Below are positions 1 through 10,466 of a stretch of DNA of 28,895 nt, in pieces. Each line of letters opens with the position of its first letter. Within the stretch, counting starts at the first letter, position 1. Source of the DNA: Proteromonas lacertae (taxonomy: Eukaryota > Sar > Bigyra > Opalinata > Proteromonadidae); contig NGBS01000950.1 of NCBI GenBank assembly GCA_002245135.1, forward strand, positions 1 to 28,895, given 5' to 3'. A program made the position numbers and the translations under genes. A model generated the notes under the pieces. It was not told where the DNA came from and searched no databases. It saw only the letters and a list, made by a program, of their open reading frames with translations.

Positions 1-3000
1 ATGGACGAAAAGAAAGTTCCAGCTGCTAATTTCACTAGAACTAGAGAAAAGATGATCTATTTATATACATTCATTAAACCCAATGAATTACCTGATATAC
101 ATCCTGTTTTATTACCATTACACAACTGGGTAATTCAAATAATTCAATTACAAAAGAAAATTCAAGAGATTTATACAACTAGACAAGAATTAGCTAAGAA
201 ACAAGAGGAAGAACAGAAAATAATGAAAAGATATAATGAATTAGAAGCTGTTGCTGGTGATAGAAGAGCTAAATTCCAAGAAGCAAAGAATATGCTGTGA
301 AATGTGAGAAACAATACTTTGATTTACAAGAGGAGTTGAAGATGTTAACATCATCTCTTAATCGTAATAGATTATTCTCCAATATAATGATTAATGCAAA
401 GGATGTGTATGAACCAGACTGTAAACATCAATTAGCTAAAGAAAGATCCATTTTAGGTGATTGTTTGTTAGTTTCACAAGTAATGACTTATTCAATAATG
501 TTACCTGAGAGATATAGAAGGGAGTATAAGTCCAAGTTAATTGAACATATTACCTCATCAGGAATATTCTTGTGTGATAATGATGATTTGATTGAACAAT
601 ATTCAGAATTTTCTCAAACATGTTTGTTAGATCAAGCTTATTTGCCTCATGTTAATTCTTATAGAGAGAATACTGGTAGAATATTTGATTCAAAATATCT
701 CTTATATGTTCATGACCCTGATTATCAGTTCTTTGGATGGTTTAGTAGACAGATTCCAGCTGATGATTTAATTGTATGTTTTATATATATATATATATAT
801 ATTTAATATATTATATAGGTTATACCATTCACACATCAAGAGTTTGTATCAGCATTTGAAGAATCCTTATCAGGAGGAAAATACATAATTATCACAGATG
901 TTCCAACAAACTAGATAATTACCTATTATCCTTCTCATTATATTACAGAAAGTATAAGCATAAGATGATCAAGCCTTGGGAATTGTTTGGACCATCAGGT
1001 ATATCAATGAATGAGAATACAACAGTAATACTTCACAATACTGTTTATACAAGCTCCTTTTCACCTGAAATATTCTATCATTGTCAATTAATCGATTTTT
1101 CAATATACACTGAAGCATTAGAATGTAGTTTAGTAGATTTAGCTAATTTCCATCAAGAACCATCTTCTGCTGTTGGAAGAGATAAATTAACAGAAATGTC
1201 TAATGGTGCAAGTATATTATATTGTTATTTATTTATTTATTAATATAGAGACTGAATTACTTAAATATATGAGAGAAATTAAAGACTTTATTCTTTACAT
1301 ATATGAGACTAAAGATGATCAACCTGATGGATTCTTATGTAAAGATGAAGATGTTGAAAGAATAAAACAATTATTAGATATAATTGAAACAAAAGAAAAG
1401 AAGATTGATTCATTATCGAAAGATATTCAGAGATATAATGAAATGAGAGCAGATTTTATAGAATCATCAAAACAAGCAGCTGCAGCAATAATGGACTTAT
1501 ATAATTTATCAAAAGTATAAGAATTATTGTTTATATATATATTTATTATTAAATAGTTAAATACTGTTTATTTATATTCATTGAATTACATTTTAGCATT
1601 ATATAAAAAGGCATTGGATGAAGTATTAATGAATGTAGAAATATTACCAAAAGCTCCATTAACAACTGATAAAATAGACACAGGTGCAAGTTATACCCAT
1701 CAATTCATTCATTTAGCAATTGATAACTTAGAGAAATTTGGAACTGATGCAAATATTGAGAAGATAAGAAAAGAAACAAGAGGTGAAAGACTAGAGAAAA
1801 TATCATCAGAAGGATTGAAATATGTTTATAAAATGGTATCATATGGTTTAAAGTATTCTGAACGATTAACAATAGCTGGTTATTTAGTCTTGAATTCATT
1901 CGCAAGAGAAAATAAGATAGATAAGAATATATATCAATATTTATTTGCACCTGTTAATTATTATACAAACATAGTGAATGGTATTCCAGCTGTTTCATCA
2001 TTATCTCCATTTTGGCCTGAGAATAATCCACAATATGTGAAAGAAACTCCTTACCCTGATATATCTAGAAAAGAAATTCCTTGGTTAGAAGATATACAAT
2101 GGTGTGGACTTGAATTTATGGAGAAAAAAGGATTATTAATAGAGAATTACGTTCATACTATCCAATCAAATGATGAGAAATGGAGAAATTGGATAAATGC
2201 TGAAGATCCAGAGAATATTGAATTTCAACAAGTAAATAGAATCTTCAAGACTGATATGGCAAATGATCCAACAGGATTCTTTCAATTGGTGTTTTTAAGA
2301 TTTGTTAGACCTGATAGATTTGAATTTACTATTGAACATTATTTACGAAATAATCAACAAGATATATTATTAAATCCAAATGGTAATATTAAAGATGTTA
2401 TTAACTATCTAAATCCATCTTTCCCATTATATATTACACAGACAGATGGCATGATTCCTTATGAAACATTCACCTCTATATTTGAAAGTAAAAAAGGAAC
2501 TTTGACAGAAAGTGAAATATATTTCTTATCACTTTCTTCTATGTCTTTAGATAGAGTGGAAGGAGTATTACAAAATGCGTCAATAAAAGGATGTTGGGTT
2601 GTATTAATCAATTTGAATATATTAGCGAGTTGGAGTGTGAAATTATCCTCAATATTAAGACAAGTAATGAAAGAAGCTCATTCTTTCTTTCGAGTAATAA
2701 TAATTGCTGAAGAAGATAATGAATTATTACATTACAATATTGCGAAGAACTGTTTAAAATATAGTTTAAATTCTTCTTATAATTTTGTATCAACTTTACA
2801 ACGAAGTTGGAATATAATCTATAACAAAGACAAATTCAGTGCTGCTCATAAGATGGGAATAGGTAAATTATTATATTCATTGAGTTTATTACATACAATT
2901 TGTAGTTGTCGAAATAATTTTGGTAATTATGGTTGGAGTCGAGTTTATGATTTTGATAATGTGTTATTACAACGATGTGCTGATGGAATGTATGAATTTG

Positions 3001-4430
3001 TGAAGAATAATATAAGTGAAATCGATTATGAAGCTGTGAAATGGTTAATTACAGATACATTGTATAAATATATTATTATATTTTAATATAATTATTATTT
3101 TGTAAATAATAGCTACGGAAATCAAATGGAAGATGAAGTAGATCGAGAAAGACTCAATATATATTGTAATACAATATTCACAAAAGATTTCTTCTCTTAT
3201 TCAAATAATGGCAATATTTATGCAATAGCAATTCCTGAAAACTTTGTACCTGATACAGTAAATGATTTCTTACCAACAATTCATATATGTGAATCTAGTT
3301 TTATTGGTTTAAGTAGTTATTATTACAATACAATAAGAATCAGTAAGACAGAACAAGTAAGTGCTTTCTATAATATGGATCATAATAATGATATATATGT
3401 AAAAGAAGAAGAAAAAGTAGAAAATCAAATGGATATTCAAGCCTTAGTAAAGATGGTTGAAAAATGGGAAAATTTAAAGTATAAATAATATATAATAATA
3501 TATATATAAATAGTATAAAGAAATGGGAAAGTAAACCTCGACGAAAGAGTTTAGCAGATCCATCTGATCCTCCAAGAGGTCCACCACCTCGAGTAATGCC
3601 ATTTTATGAATTATTAGAAGAAGAAGTAGAACATTACTTAAAAATCAAAGAAACAATCACATTAGAATTGAAATTATTAGTTGAAGGGTTAAAGAAAGAT
3701 AGTTTATCAAATGATTTATTATGTTTATATAACTGTATATTAGATAAGAGAGTTCCTGGTACAAAATCTAGTGATATAGTGAATTGGATTTCAATATCTT
3801 GGGAAACATTAAAATCATTAAGTGAATTTCTTGCTGATATGTCCTATCGATTTAATCGACTTCAATTATGGTGTGATAAAGCTCCAATTCCTCCAGTTAT
3901 CTATTACAGTGGTTTAATTAATCCATATAAATTGAGATTAGCTTTATATCAATCTGTATATATATATATTTATATAATAATAATATAAATAGGCTTGTAT
4001 AGTTGATACAAATTCTAGTATAAATGATTATGTAATAGATTCATGTCCAACTAATTATGCGAGTTATCAAGCAATCAAAGATACTCCAGAAACAGGTGTA
4101 TTTATCGATGGATTATCATTATATGGAGCTAAATATTATCAACCTCCAGATCATTCTTCGTGTGGTTTTATAGCTGATAGTGGTCCAAATGATTTAATAT
4201 GTGGAATGCCAGTGTTGAGTTTATGTGCAATTCCTATTAATGATAATTGGGGAAGAAGACCTGATGGAGATATAAAAATATCTAAAAATCTATTCAATTG
4301 TCCAGTTTATAGATATTCAACTCGTCGAAGTTGTGATTTTGAGTTTTATATTGCGATACCAACAGCTGATGATGATGATGTAAGTAGATGGTTATTGAAA
4401 GGTGCAGCTTTAGTAGCAAATACAGAATGA
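1..4430 (+). CDS. Dynein heavy chain, 3' part (stalk tip to C-terminus), 5' end outside window
   Basis: Motor subunit of a microtubule-based dynein. The window opens at the end of the microtubule-binding domain (LHNWVIQIIQLQKKI resembles the family's LCxWV...Y segment) and the returning stalk coiled coil. AAA5 follows (about 420-1200; FGPSGISMNENTTVILHN, then the strand before LIDFSIYTEAL), then the AAA5 buttress coiled coil (about 1250-1510). AAA6 lies around 2520-3060 (KGCWVVLINLNILASW, NNFGNYGWSRVYDFD), and YGNQMEDEVDRERL matches the family YGGRVTDxxDR. The C-terminal domain ends at 4430 (GVFIDGLSLYGA, NCPVYRYSTRR, WLLKGAALVANTE). Predicted introns: 774-818, 1212-1248, 1515-1556, 3062-3112, 3479-3513, 3956-3992, all GTATRT, GTATAA or similar to TAG. 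At about 295-298 and 910-912 the frame steps by -1 exactly at a stop codon with no room for an intron. This means a base missing from the assembly or early decay. I cannot tell axonemal from cytoplasmic class. Confidence 0.93.
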
Positions 4431-4496
4431 TTGATAAATATACATGAATTTGTTATTATTTTTATTGTGTGTTGAGTAATCTTTGAAATAATATTC

Positions 4497-4685
4497 ATGC
4501 TCATTTCATTTGTTTCACTTCTTCATTCATTCATATCATTCCTGATTATTGATTTATTCAGTGTAACTGATTTGAATGAGAATGAAACGATCACATTTCA
4601 AAAACAATTCCAAAATCAATATTTTGCTGAAATGAAAGTAATTGATAATGAAATTAGTGAAAATGGGTATGAAATATATGAATAA
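4497..4685 (+). CDS. Small hypothetical ORF, 62 aa
   Basis: Short ORF between the dynein stop and the hAT end. It has an N-terminal hydrophobic stretch (LISFVSLLHSFISFLIIDLF) that could be a signal peptide or membrane segment, then an acidic tail. I recognise nothing in it, and AT-rich non-coding DNA could produce an ORF of this length by chance. Confidence 0.2.
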   Translation: MLISFVSLLHSFISFLIIDLFSVTDLNENETITFQKQFQNQYFAEMKVIDNEISENGYEIYE

Positions 4686-5061
4686 CCGTAAGAATAACAC
4701 TGTAGAGCAGGGTTGTATAAATAGGTAACCTATAGGTTATAGGTAAAACCTATAATCTAGCTTTGAATGTTGGTCTGTCAAGCCTCGAGCATTATTTTGT
4801 TAAAATCTATTTTAATTACATACTGAGTAACATTTGCTTAATACCAACTATCATACTATATAAAAAATTATTCCTGCTTCCTGTTTTACTTTGATTACCA
4901 TAGTTAGAATAAGATTGGTTGAAATTGTATAAATATCTATACAAATATATTAAAATTCATCTACAAACTACTCAATAGTGATATTTAACATATTTATACA
5001 CTTGTTTTTTTATGATTTATTTATGTTGATTACTATCTATAAAAAACAAATATTAATGTAA
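4686..5061. other. Non-coding 3' flank of the hAT transposase, with a possible terminal and subterminal repeat
   Basis: No gene is visible. At 4708 the sequence begins CAGGGTTGTA, which looks like a hAT terminal inverted repeat start. The 8 bases before it are CTGTAGAG. From 4721 to 4756 there are repeated ACCTATA/TATAGGT units, including a perfect 12-bp palindrome (aacctataggtt, 4727-4738), in the style of subterminal transposase-binding repeats. The matching opposite end was not found downstream, so the boundary is tentative. Confidence 0.4.
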
Positions 5062-6885
5062 TTATAATAATAAATCTCTATTTCTGGATATTAATAATTT
5101 CTCTTCCATATGTTCTGATGAAATATTACATTTTGTGTAACTACTTATTCTCCCAATCTCGCTAAATATTCTCTCAGACTCGCAAGATGTACTTTGACAA
5201 CATAAATATTTTCTGGCTAATTCAAATGTTTTAGGAAATATGGGTTTAAGGTGTAACCATACTGATGACAAGCTCTCACCAGTGCTAAAATGTTCTGAAT
5301 AGTCTATATAAGAATCTATTTCTTCTCTCATAATTTTTCTTCTTTTGTGCGATGAAGGAATATTTAAATACTTATCTAATTCGTTATTTTCATCTACTTC
5401 CATCAAATTCTCTTCTTCATCTTCACTCATTATTCTATTATGTTGATGTAAACTGTGAAGAGCATTTTTTGCATCTATAAATTCATCTACAGTAAACCCT
5501 ACTAATGACTCTTTAATAAATGTTTTAACACGTGGATCGAGAATGCAGCACATTAAAGGAATTCTAGTTTCGGAGTAAATAATTCTTAATTTCTTATTTA
5601 CACTCTCTTTTATTCTATCAGCATATTCCTTGAAATCTTTTGTGTAAATACTTGTATTCATTTCATATAATACTCTTTTTACGTTTAATACAGCCATACC
5701 TAATGTTATATTTCTTTTCTCTAAAAGTAGAGTAAGATTATAAAACGGTTTTAAAATATTTAATATATCATTCAAATATTTATAATCATTTGAAGAAGAT
5801 TTTGGAATGTATTGAAGCAATGCATCTATTTTAGGCTTTGATATATTAATAATACCTATTCTTTTGTCTTTGTTATATTTCTCCATTCTTATATGGTATT
5901 CTTTATTCTGATCTTCCACGTATTGAGTCAATTTATTTTTGTTTTCATTTATTTTGTTAAGTAATATATACATGCTATTCCATCGAGTGATGGTTATAGT
6001 ACCTACTGCAATATCTAGTTTATTTCTATTTGTTACAGTTCTAAGTTGCTTGCTAAGATTAACAAATGTCTCAATTATTTCTGACACTTCATCCCCTATA
6101 ACCAAACATGAATTAATAGATAATTGCAACGTATGTAAGAAGCATCTGATGTTGTCAATTTCTAGGTTTTTAACGCACTTTAGCACATTTGGTGCATTGT
6201 CTGTTGCTATGGAGATAATATTAAATTTGTAATGATCTCTGACAGTTTCTATTAAATCTGAAAGAGTTGAACTATATTCGTCTGCTACTTCAATTACTCC
6301 TATTGTATTTGTAAATTGTTTCATGTAATCAATGTATACACAACTAATTCCAATATATTCCTTACAGCTTTGACTTTTGAACCCGTCGAGTGTTAAAGAA
6401 ACGTATTGTCCTCTCAATTGCCTCTTTAATTCTTCCTAATGTATGTAATATTAAACAAATATACTCTTACTTTCTCAGTTTCTGAAAATAAATAATCATT
6501 ATAAACCTCTCTTCGAGGTACAGTATATCCTAGTTTTAAGCAAAACCTTCTAAATTCTGGTGAGTCTAATATCGTGGTACTGACTGCATTGAAGGTTATG
6601 AATTTAAACAGATCTTGGTTGAGAGAATCTGAATTGACTTTGGCTTGTACTTCTTCATAATTATGTACATTAACCATATGTAATTTCACAGCCTTCCCGT
6701 TCCTAACATTGCACCTATATTTTTTGTTGCAAAGGGAGCATATGCAGGAATCAGTATCTTTGATTTTTAACATGTTTTTCCAAAACATTTTGGAGTAGTT
6801 AAAATTTAACTTCTCTAACATACCGCTATTGTATAAATCCTCAACTTCTTTCGATGCGAAAGGTGGTAATGTAATATCCCTATGG
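4708..6885 (-). mobile_element. hAT-family DNA transposon (only one end tentatively seen)
   Basis: The interval holds a near-complete hAT transposase gene on the minus strand plus, at 4708, a CAGGGTTG-type end with subterminal ACCTATA repeats. The promoter-side end should read as the reverse complement of the 4708 end, but I found no such sequence between 6880 and 7225 or in the flank after 28558. That end may have been lost or displaced by later insertions, so 6885 is only the edge of what I can support. Confidence 0.7.
5062..6821 (-). CDS. hAT transposase with BED zinc finger, one short intron
   Basis: Cut-and-paste transposase. Exon 1 (6821-6471) encodes a BED-type zinc finger with C28-x2-C31 and H48-x4-H53. 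Intron 6470-6436 is 35 nt (GTAAGA...TTAG) and keeps phase 0. Exon 2 (6435-5062) holds the RNase H-like core and dimer region: LTLDGFKS (first Asp, about residue 134), SIATDNAPNV (second Asp, about 196), the CFLH motif (C-x2-H), ITRWNSMY (R-W), and the C-terminal hAT dimerisation signature ARKYLCCQSTSCESERIFS with the expected Glu. The spliced product is about 574 aa, a normal length for the family. The frame stays open upstream of the first Met to about 6879, right after a CATAG that could be a 3' splice site, so the true N-terminus may lie in an earlier exon. No frame break is visible. Confidence 0.9.
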
Positions 6886-7225
6886 TTTTATATATTATAA
6901 AGTCTTATAAATATTGAGTAATTATACATCTAAATGATCTAAATCTTAAAAAATAAAGATTTACTTAGTCAAACCATCAAGCTTGATGTTTTTTTCTTTT
7001 ATTTTTTTTATTCTATAATTAATTTAATATTATGTTAATAATATGTTATTGTGAGTCATCATTGAGAAATAGATCAAAATAATAGTAATATAAAAAGTGC
7101 ATCGACCGACGGTCAAATTTGATATTTGAAAGATGATGTATAAAACATTAATTTTGTATATATGGTTAGATAATATGCTTCTTAACTCATGTTCAATAGG
7201 AGGTCAACTAATAGTTAGTATAAGG
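6886..7225. other. Non-coding stretch between the hAT gene and the foldback element
   Basis: I see no convincing gene. The stretch is AT-rich with T-runs around 6988-7015 and a perfect 14-bp palindrome catcaagcttgatg at 6975-6988. A 48-nt stretch reading GTATAA...ATAG on the minus strand just above 6880 could be a further intron of the hAT gene. Confidence 0.4.
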
Positions 7226-7864
7226 TGTTGTTCCCCGTATGGCGGAAATCCCCGTATGGCGGAAATCTATATTGCAGAATGATTCAATCAAAACTAATAT
7301 GATATTCATGATGTTCGGAGTTAGTTATTAACAAATATATAATTAGTTTGTCATATGACCTACATCTGTGATATACTTATTTATGAACTTCATTATTATC
7401 AATATTAAACTAATTTTTGTATATTTTCTATTTTAATGTATCAGTGACTACTACAGTCTAAAATACATTATCTGATATGAATAGAATTCATTATTTTTAA
7501 TGTTAAGGCGGTTAAAAAAGAAAAAAGAAAAAATAAGTTCAAGCCTCACTCAAGCCTGCTCTTTAATTTCCTTTTTTATTACATCAACATTAAAAATAAT
7601 GAATTCTATTCATATCAGATAATGTATTTTAGACTGTAGTAGTCACTGATACATTAAAATAGAAAATATAAAAAAATTAGTTTAATATTGATAATAATGA
7701 AGTTCATAAATAAGTATATCACAGATGTAGGTCATATGACAAACTAACTATATATTTGTTAATAACTAACTCCGAACATCATGAATATCATATTAGTTTT
7801 GATTGAATCATTCTGCAATATAGAGTTCCGCCATACGGGGATTTCCGCCATACGGGGAACAACA
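7226..7864. mobile_element. Foldback / MITE-like element with 279-bp inverted repeats
   Basis: The arms 7226-7504 and 7586-7864 are reverse complements over 279 bp with about three mismatches, around an 81-nt spacer. Each outer end carries two head-to-tail copies of the 17-bp unit ccccgtatggcggaaat (left 7233-7266, mirrored on the right with one change). ATAAG lies next to both ends (7220-7224 and 7864-7868) and could be a target-site duplication. There is no internal gene. The small ORF reading through the right arm and its flank is a by-product. The near-identity of the arms suggests a recent insertion or gene conversion. The superfamily is not assignable by eye. Confidence 0.85.
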
Positions 7865-7983
7865 TAAGCTATTAGGGAAGGTGTAAAGAGACACATAAAA
7901 AATGAAGTAACAAAAGATGAATTATTAGAAGATGATAGAAAAAAATAATAATAATGAATAATAAAGGGAAATAGCACAGTGTG

Positions 7984-8032
7984 CCATTTCCCTATATTGT
8001 TTTTTCACCATTAGAAACATAATTAGACAATA
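7984..8032 (+). repeat. Left terminal inverted repeat of the Polinton-like element
   Basis: It matches the reverse complement of 28510-28558 at roughly 45 of 49 positions. The core ttgttttttcacc and the block tagaaacataattagacaat are identical at both ends. This is short for a Polinton, whose terminal repeats are often hundreds of bp, and I see no continued similarity further inward. Confidence 0.88.
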
Positions 8033-8241
8033 ATAAATACATCAATCGATTTCTCTATTTATGCTGGGCTCAAATATGCCCTTAGTTTGACTTTCTATCA
8101 TAATTCGATATCTAATTAGATTTCAAAATAAACTAAAAAATCAATACATATATACATATAATATAACCCAAACAAACACTATTTTAATGATAAATAATAT
8201 TTTAATTTTTTAATGAAATTGAAATAGAATTACTGACTTAA

Positions 8242-8655
8242 TTAGCAGTCAAATATATCTATTGGTATGGCATCATCATTGTCATCATCAAATGCTTTTC
8301 TTCTTTTCTTTGTAGGTTCACCATTTGTTTGAATGATTTCATTGTCTTTCTTTTCTTCTTCTTCTTTTTCTTCTTGAAGGTGTTCTTCTTCTCTATCTTC
8401 ATTATTTTTAATAGTTTCCTTAATAGTTTTGATTAATGATTTCATTTTCACATTAACATCTTCTTCAACTGGTTGTTTTTCAGCTGGCTCTACAACTGGT
8501 TCTACAACTGGTTTATCATTTGTTAATTCAACATCATCTTCTATTTCACTCTCTGTTTCAATCTCTTTTACTAAAGCTGCTACAACATTTCCCCATTTAT
8601 CATCATATTCCATATTATAACCTGTTATCATATCTCCATCCCCTAATTCTGTCAT
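8242..8655 (-). CDS. Unrecognised acidic protein, about 137 aa (element gene)
   Basis: I do not recognise this protein. It is strongly acidic: a central repeat-like PVVEPVVEP stretch is followed by a Lys/Glu-rich helical segment (KNNEDREEEHLQEEKEEEEK), a basic patch KKRRK that could be a nuclear localisation signal, and an Asp-rich end (DDDNDD). It is the leftmost gene of the element and faces the left terminal repeat. The minus-strand ORF just upstream (8739-9071) is separated by a short AT-rich gap, and the two may share a transcript. Confidence 0.5.
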   Translation of the reverse strand: MTELGDGDMITGYNMEYDDKWGNVVAALVKEIETESEIEDDVELTNDKPVVEPVVEPAEKQPVEEDVNVKMKSLIKTIKETIKNNEDREEEHLQEEKEEEEKKDNEIIQTNGEPTKKRRKAFDDDNDDAIPIDIFDC

Positions 8656-8738
8656 TGTATCAGATGTTAATGTTTTTAAAGAATCATATATGTAGTCAAT
8701 TTTACGATCTATCTATATATTGATAAAACTTTTATAAA

Positions 8739-9071
8739 TTATACAATTGACTTAGGTTTTGAATTTTTATACTCCAAACAATAAATTAATTCATTTTTAA
8801 AGTCTTTATAATAATCCACTCTAAACCTTGCATCTCTAATCCAGATGGATTTAAATCTATCAACCAGACTTTGTATATTAGGTATTAATCTAGTGCCTTT
8901 AAAACTATATAACATTAAATGATAAATATACTGGTATCTACTTAAATATCTGAAGTTTTTAGCTACATCTTGTAAATTAACCAACAAAATGTCATATTCA
9001 GCTTCATCATGTACTACTTTTACTTTTACTCTGTAAACTACTTCTTGTTTTAAAATAATTTTGTTATCCAT
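8739..9071 (-). CDS. Unrecognised small basic protein, 110 aa (element gene)
   Basis: The ATG at 9071 opens a 110-aa frame beginning MDNKIILKQEVVYRVKVKVV. It is rich in Tyr, Lys and Arg with alternating hydrophobic residues (predicted mixed alpha/beta) and has no motif I can name. It is divergent from the plus-strand gene at 9478, with a 406-nt shared upstream region. It lies directly upstream of the acidic ORF 8242-8655 on the same strand. Confidence 0.5.
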   Translation of the reverse strand: MDNKIILKQEVVYRVKVKVVHDEAEYDILLVNLQDVAKNFRYLSRYQYIYHLMLYSFKGTRLIPNIQSLVDRFKSIWIRDARFRVDYYKDFKNELIYCLEYKNSKPKSIV

Positions 9072-9477
9072 GATGATATTTCAAAAATAATTAATAATAT
9101 AACTGCCAAACTCAAACCAGTATTCAAACTTGTATATTTTTAATATTTATATACAGGGTTAGCACACAATCTAACTATAATTTATATATACTTACTAGGG
9201 TATATACCCATCTCAATTATATCAATATCTCATTTCAGGCAATAATCTAAATCATCTTTGATTATGAAACATATATGAAATCTAACTATATCAATCGATT
9301 GCTTATGATATGCCATATAATAAGAAACACATCAGATTATTCATTATGTCAATGGATCGTGAGATATTATTTTTTTTAACAAACCTCAAACATTTGTATT
9401 ACTAAACAAACAATAACTTTATTGATTAGACCCATAAAAATTTAATAATATATATAATAGCAAATAATACAAAGAAT
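9072..9477. promoter_or_regulatory. Divergent intergenic region (406 nt) without a gene
   Basis: Very AT-rich DNA between two genes that point away from each other, so it probably holds both promoters. It contains the perfect palindrome gggtatataccc (9198-9209) and several TATATA runs. I see no ORF, RNA gene or repeat match to other parts of the window. Confidence 0.4.
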
Positions 9478-9944
9478 ATGCCTGACCATTTAACATATAA
9501 TATGCTTAGACAACCTAACGGTGAATATGCTTTTTACATTCATAGATATAGAGACAATAGAGCACATAGATGGGTTATTCAATTTCCAATTAAAACAATG
9601 AAAATATTAAAAAGAAATAAAGTAAAGGTGTTTATATGTGGTTCACTCAGAACTAATAGAAATGATCCAGAAGTACTAGGTGATTATAGACATCATGGTG
9701 ATCAATTAATGATAAACCTCAAAACCTATGGGTATGACAGAAGAGCTGCAATATTAGTAATGAATAGAAAATTAAGAAATGGAGAACATGAGTATGCAGA
9801 TGGTGATTGTATTCCTCAAAAATTTAAAAAATATGTTTTTCATCATATGAGTTATCAATGGAATGGAGGGAATTTTTATCACATACATCCAGTTGATAGA
9901 AATGTTGCTGATGGAATTAGTAGTAGTAGTAGTAGTAGTAGTGA

Positions 9945-9977
<33 letters not shown>

Positions 9978-9990
9978 CGACTCTGATTAA
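9478..9990 (+). CDS. Unrecognised protein with poly-Ser/Asp tail, 170 aa (element gene)
   Basis: The ATG at 9478 is preceded by an A-rich leader. The first 140 residues look like a compact fold rich in Arg, His and Tyr (YAFYIHRYRDNRAHRWVIQF; FHHMSYQWNGGNFYHIHP) and would be basic. The last 25 residues are two serine runs (8 and 11) split and closed by Asp, encoded by a nearly pure AGT repeat (9919-9978). The Ser/Asp tail could be a phosphorylation substrate. I cannot assign a function. Confidence 0.6.
9919..9978 (+). repeat. AGT trinucleotide microsatellite in coding sequence
   Basis: About twenty AGT-type codons with a single GAT interruption encode the serine tail of the 9478-9990 protein. 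The unit length is three, so changes in copy number would alter tail length without changing the frame. Confidence 0.95.
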
Positions 9991-10094
9991 ATACTTAAAA
10001 ATTCTATTATTATTATATATGTTTGTTTTTGTTTGGTAAACATACTATTAATAGTTACTATATTTTAAATAATATCAATTATAAAAATCACAAC

Positions 10095-10466
10095 ATGTCT
10101 TATTATGGAGGATGGCCAAAAGGGTTTAAAATTAGTAAAGACTGGAATACATATATTCCTAAATCAGTTAACAGGAGTAAATGGAGAAAGAGCTATGATT
10201 TGTATAGAGACAAAGTAAAGAATGCACTACAAAACAAAACAAAAGTTAAATTACAATATAGACAATTAATGAAAATGTATGAACGATTATTAGCTGCTAA
10301 TCCACCTAAACAAAGAGGAAGACCAAAAGGAAGTAAAGATAGAGCAAAACGTAAACCAAGACGAGCCGGGCCACGAGCCGCGCCAAAGAATGATCCACAT
10401 CGTATAGTTGTGCATAATGGCAGGCATTATCAGTATGGTATTCCAGTTCCTAATATGGATAATTAA
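10095..10466 (+). CDS. Small basic AT-hook-like DNA-binding protein, 123 aa (element gene)
   Basis: I chose the ATG at 10095 (MSYYGGWPKGFKISKDW), which follows a typical A-rich leader. The open frame extends upstream to 10023, but that part is AT-rich and hydrophobic. Residues around 76-83 read RGRPKGSK, a good AT-hook core (R-G-R-P), inside a Lys/Arg/Pro/Ala-rich region (KRKPRRAGPRAAPK). This suggests binding to the minor groove of AT-rich DNA, perhaps packaging or condensing the genome. That role is inference. The codons around 10360-10390 (gccgggccacgagccgcgcc) are much more GC-rich than anything nearby. Confidence 0.6.
   Translation: MSYYGGWPKGFKISKDWNTYIPKSVNRSKWRKSYDLYRDKVKNALQNKTKVKLQYRQLMKMYERLLAANPPKQRGRPKGSKDRAKRKPRRAGPRAAPKNDPHRIVVHNGRHYQYGIPVPNMDN

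Noticed and set aside
1705-1950. Minus-strand ORF inside the dynein gene
   Set aside because: It is antisense to well-conserved dynein AAA sequence and has no domain of its own.
2608-2793. Minus-strand ORF inside dynein AAA6
   Set aside because: Shadow of the coding strand with low-complexity Leu/Ser composition.
5939-6232. Plus-strand ORF opposite the hAT transposase
   Set aside because: Antisense to the conserved transposase core.
6880-7225. Second hAT terminal repeat
   Set aside because: No CAACCCTG-like end mirroring 4708 could be found.
7759-7977. Small minus-strand ORF at the edge of the foldback element
   Set aside because: It reads through the inverted-repeat arm and repetitive AT-rich flank and has no protein-like pattern.
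8429-8723. Plus-strand Ser/Thr- and Leu/His-rich ORFs
   Set aside because: Antisense to the acidic minus-strand gene; GAA/GAT repeats read backwards give Ser/Leu/His runs.
9072-9477. CRISPR-like or origin-like array in AT-rich gaps
   Set aside because: Only simple AT repeats and one short palindrome; no regular spacing or repeated units.
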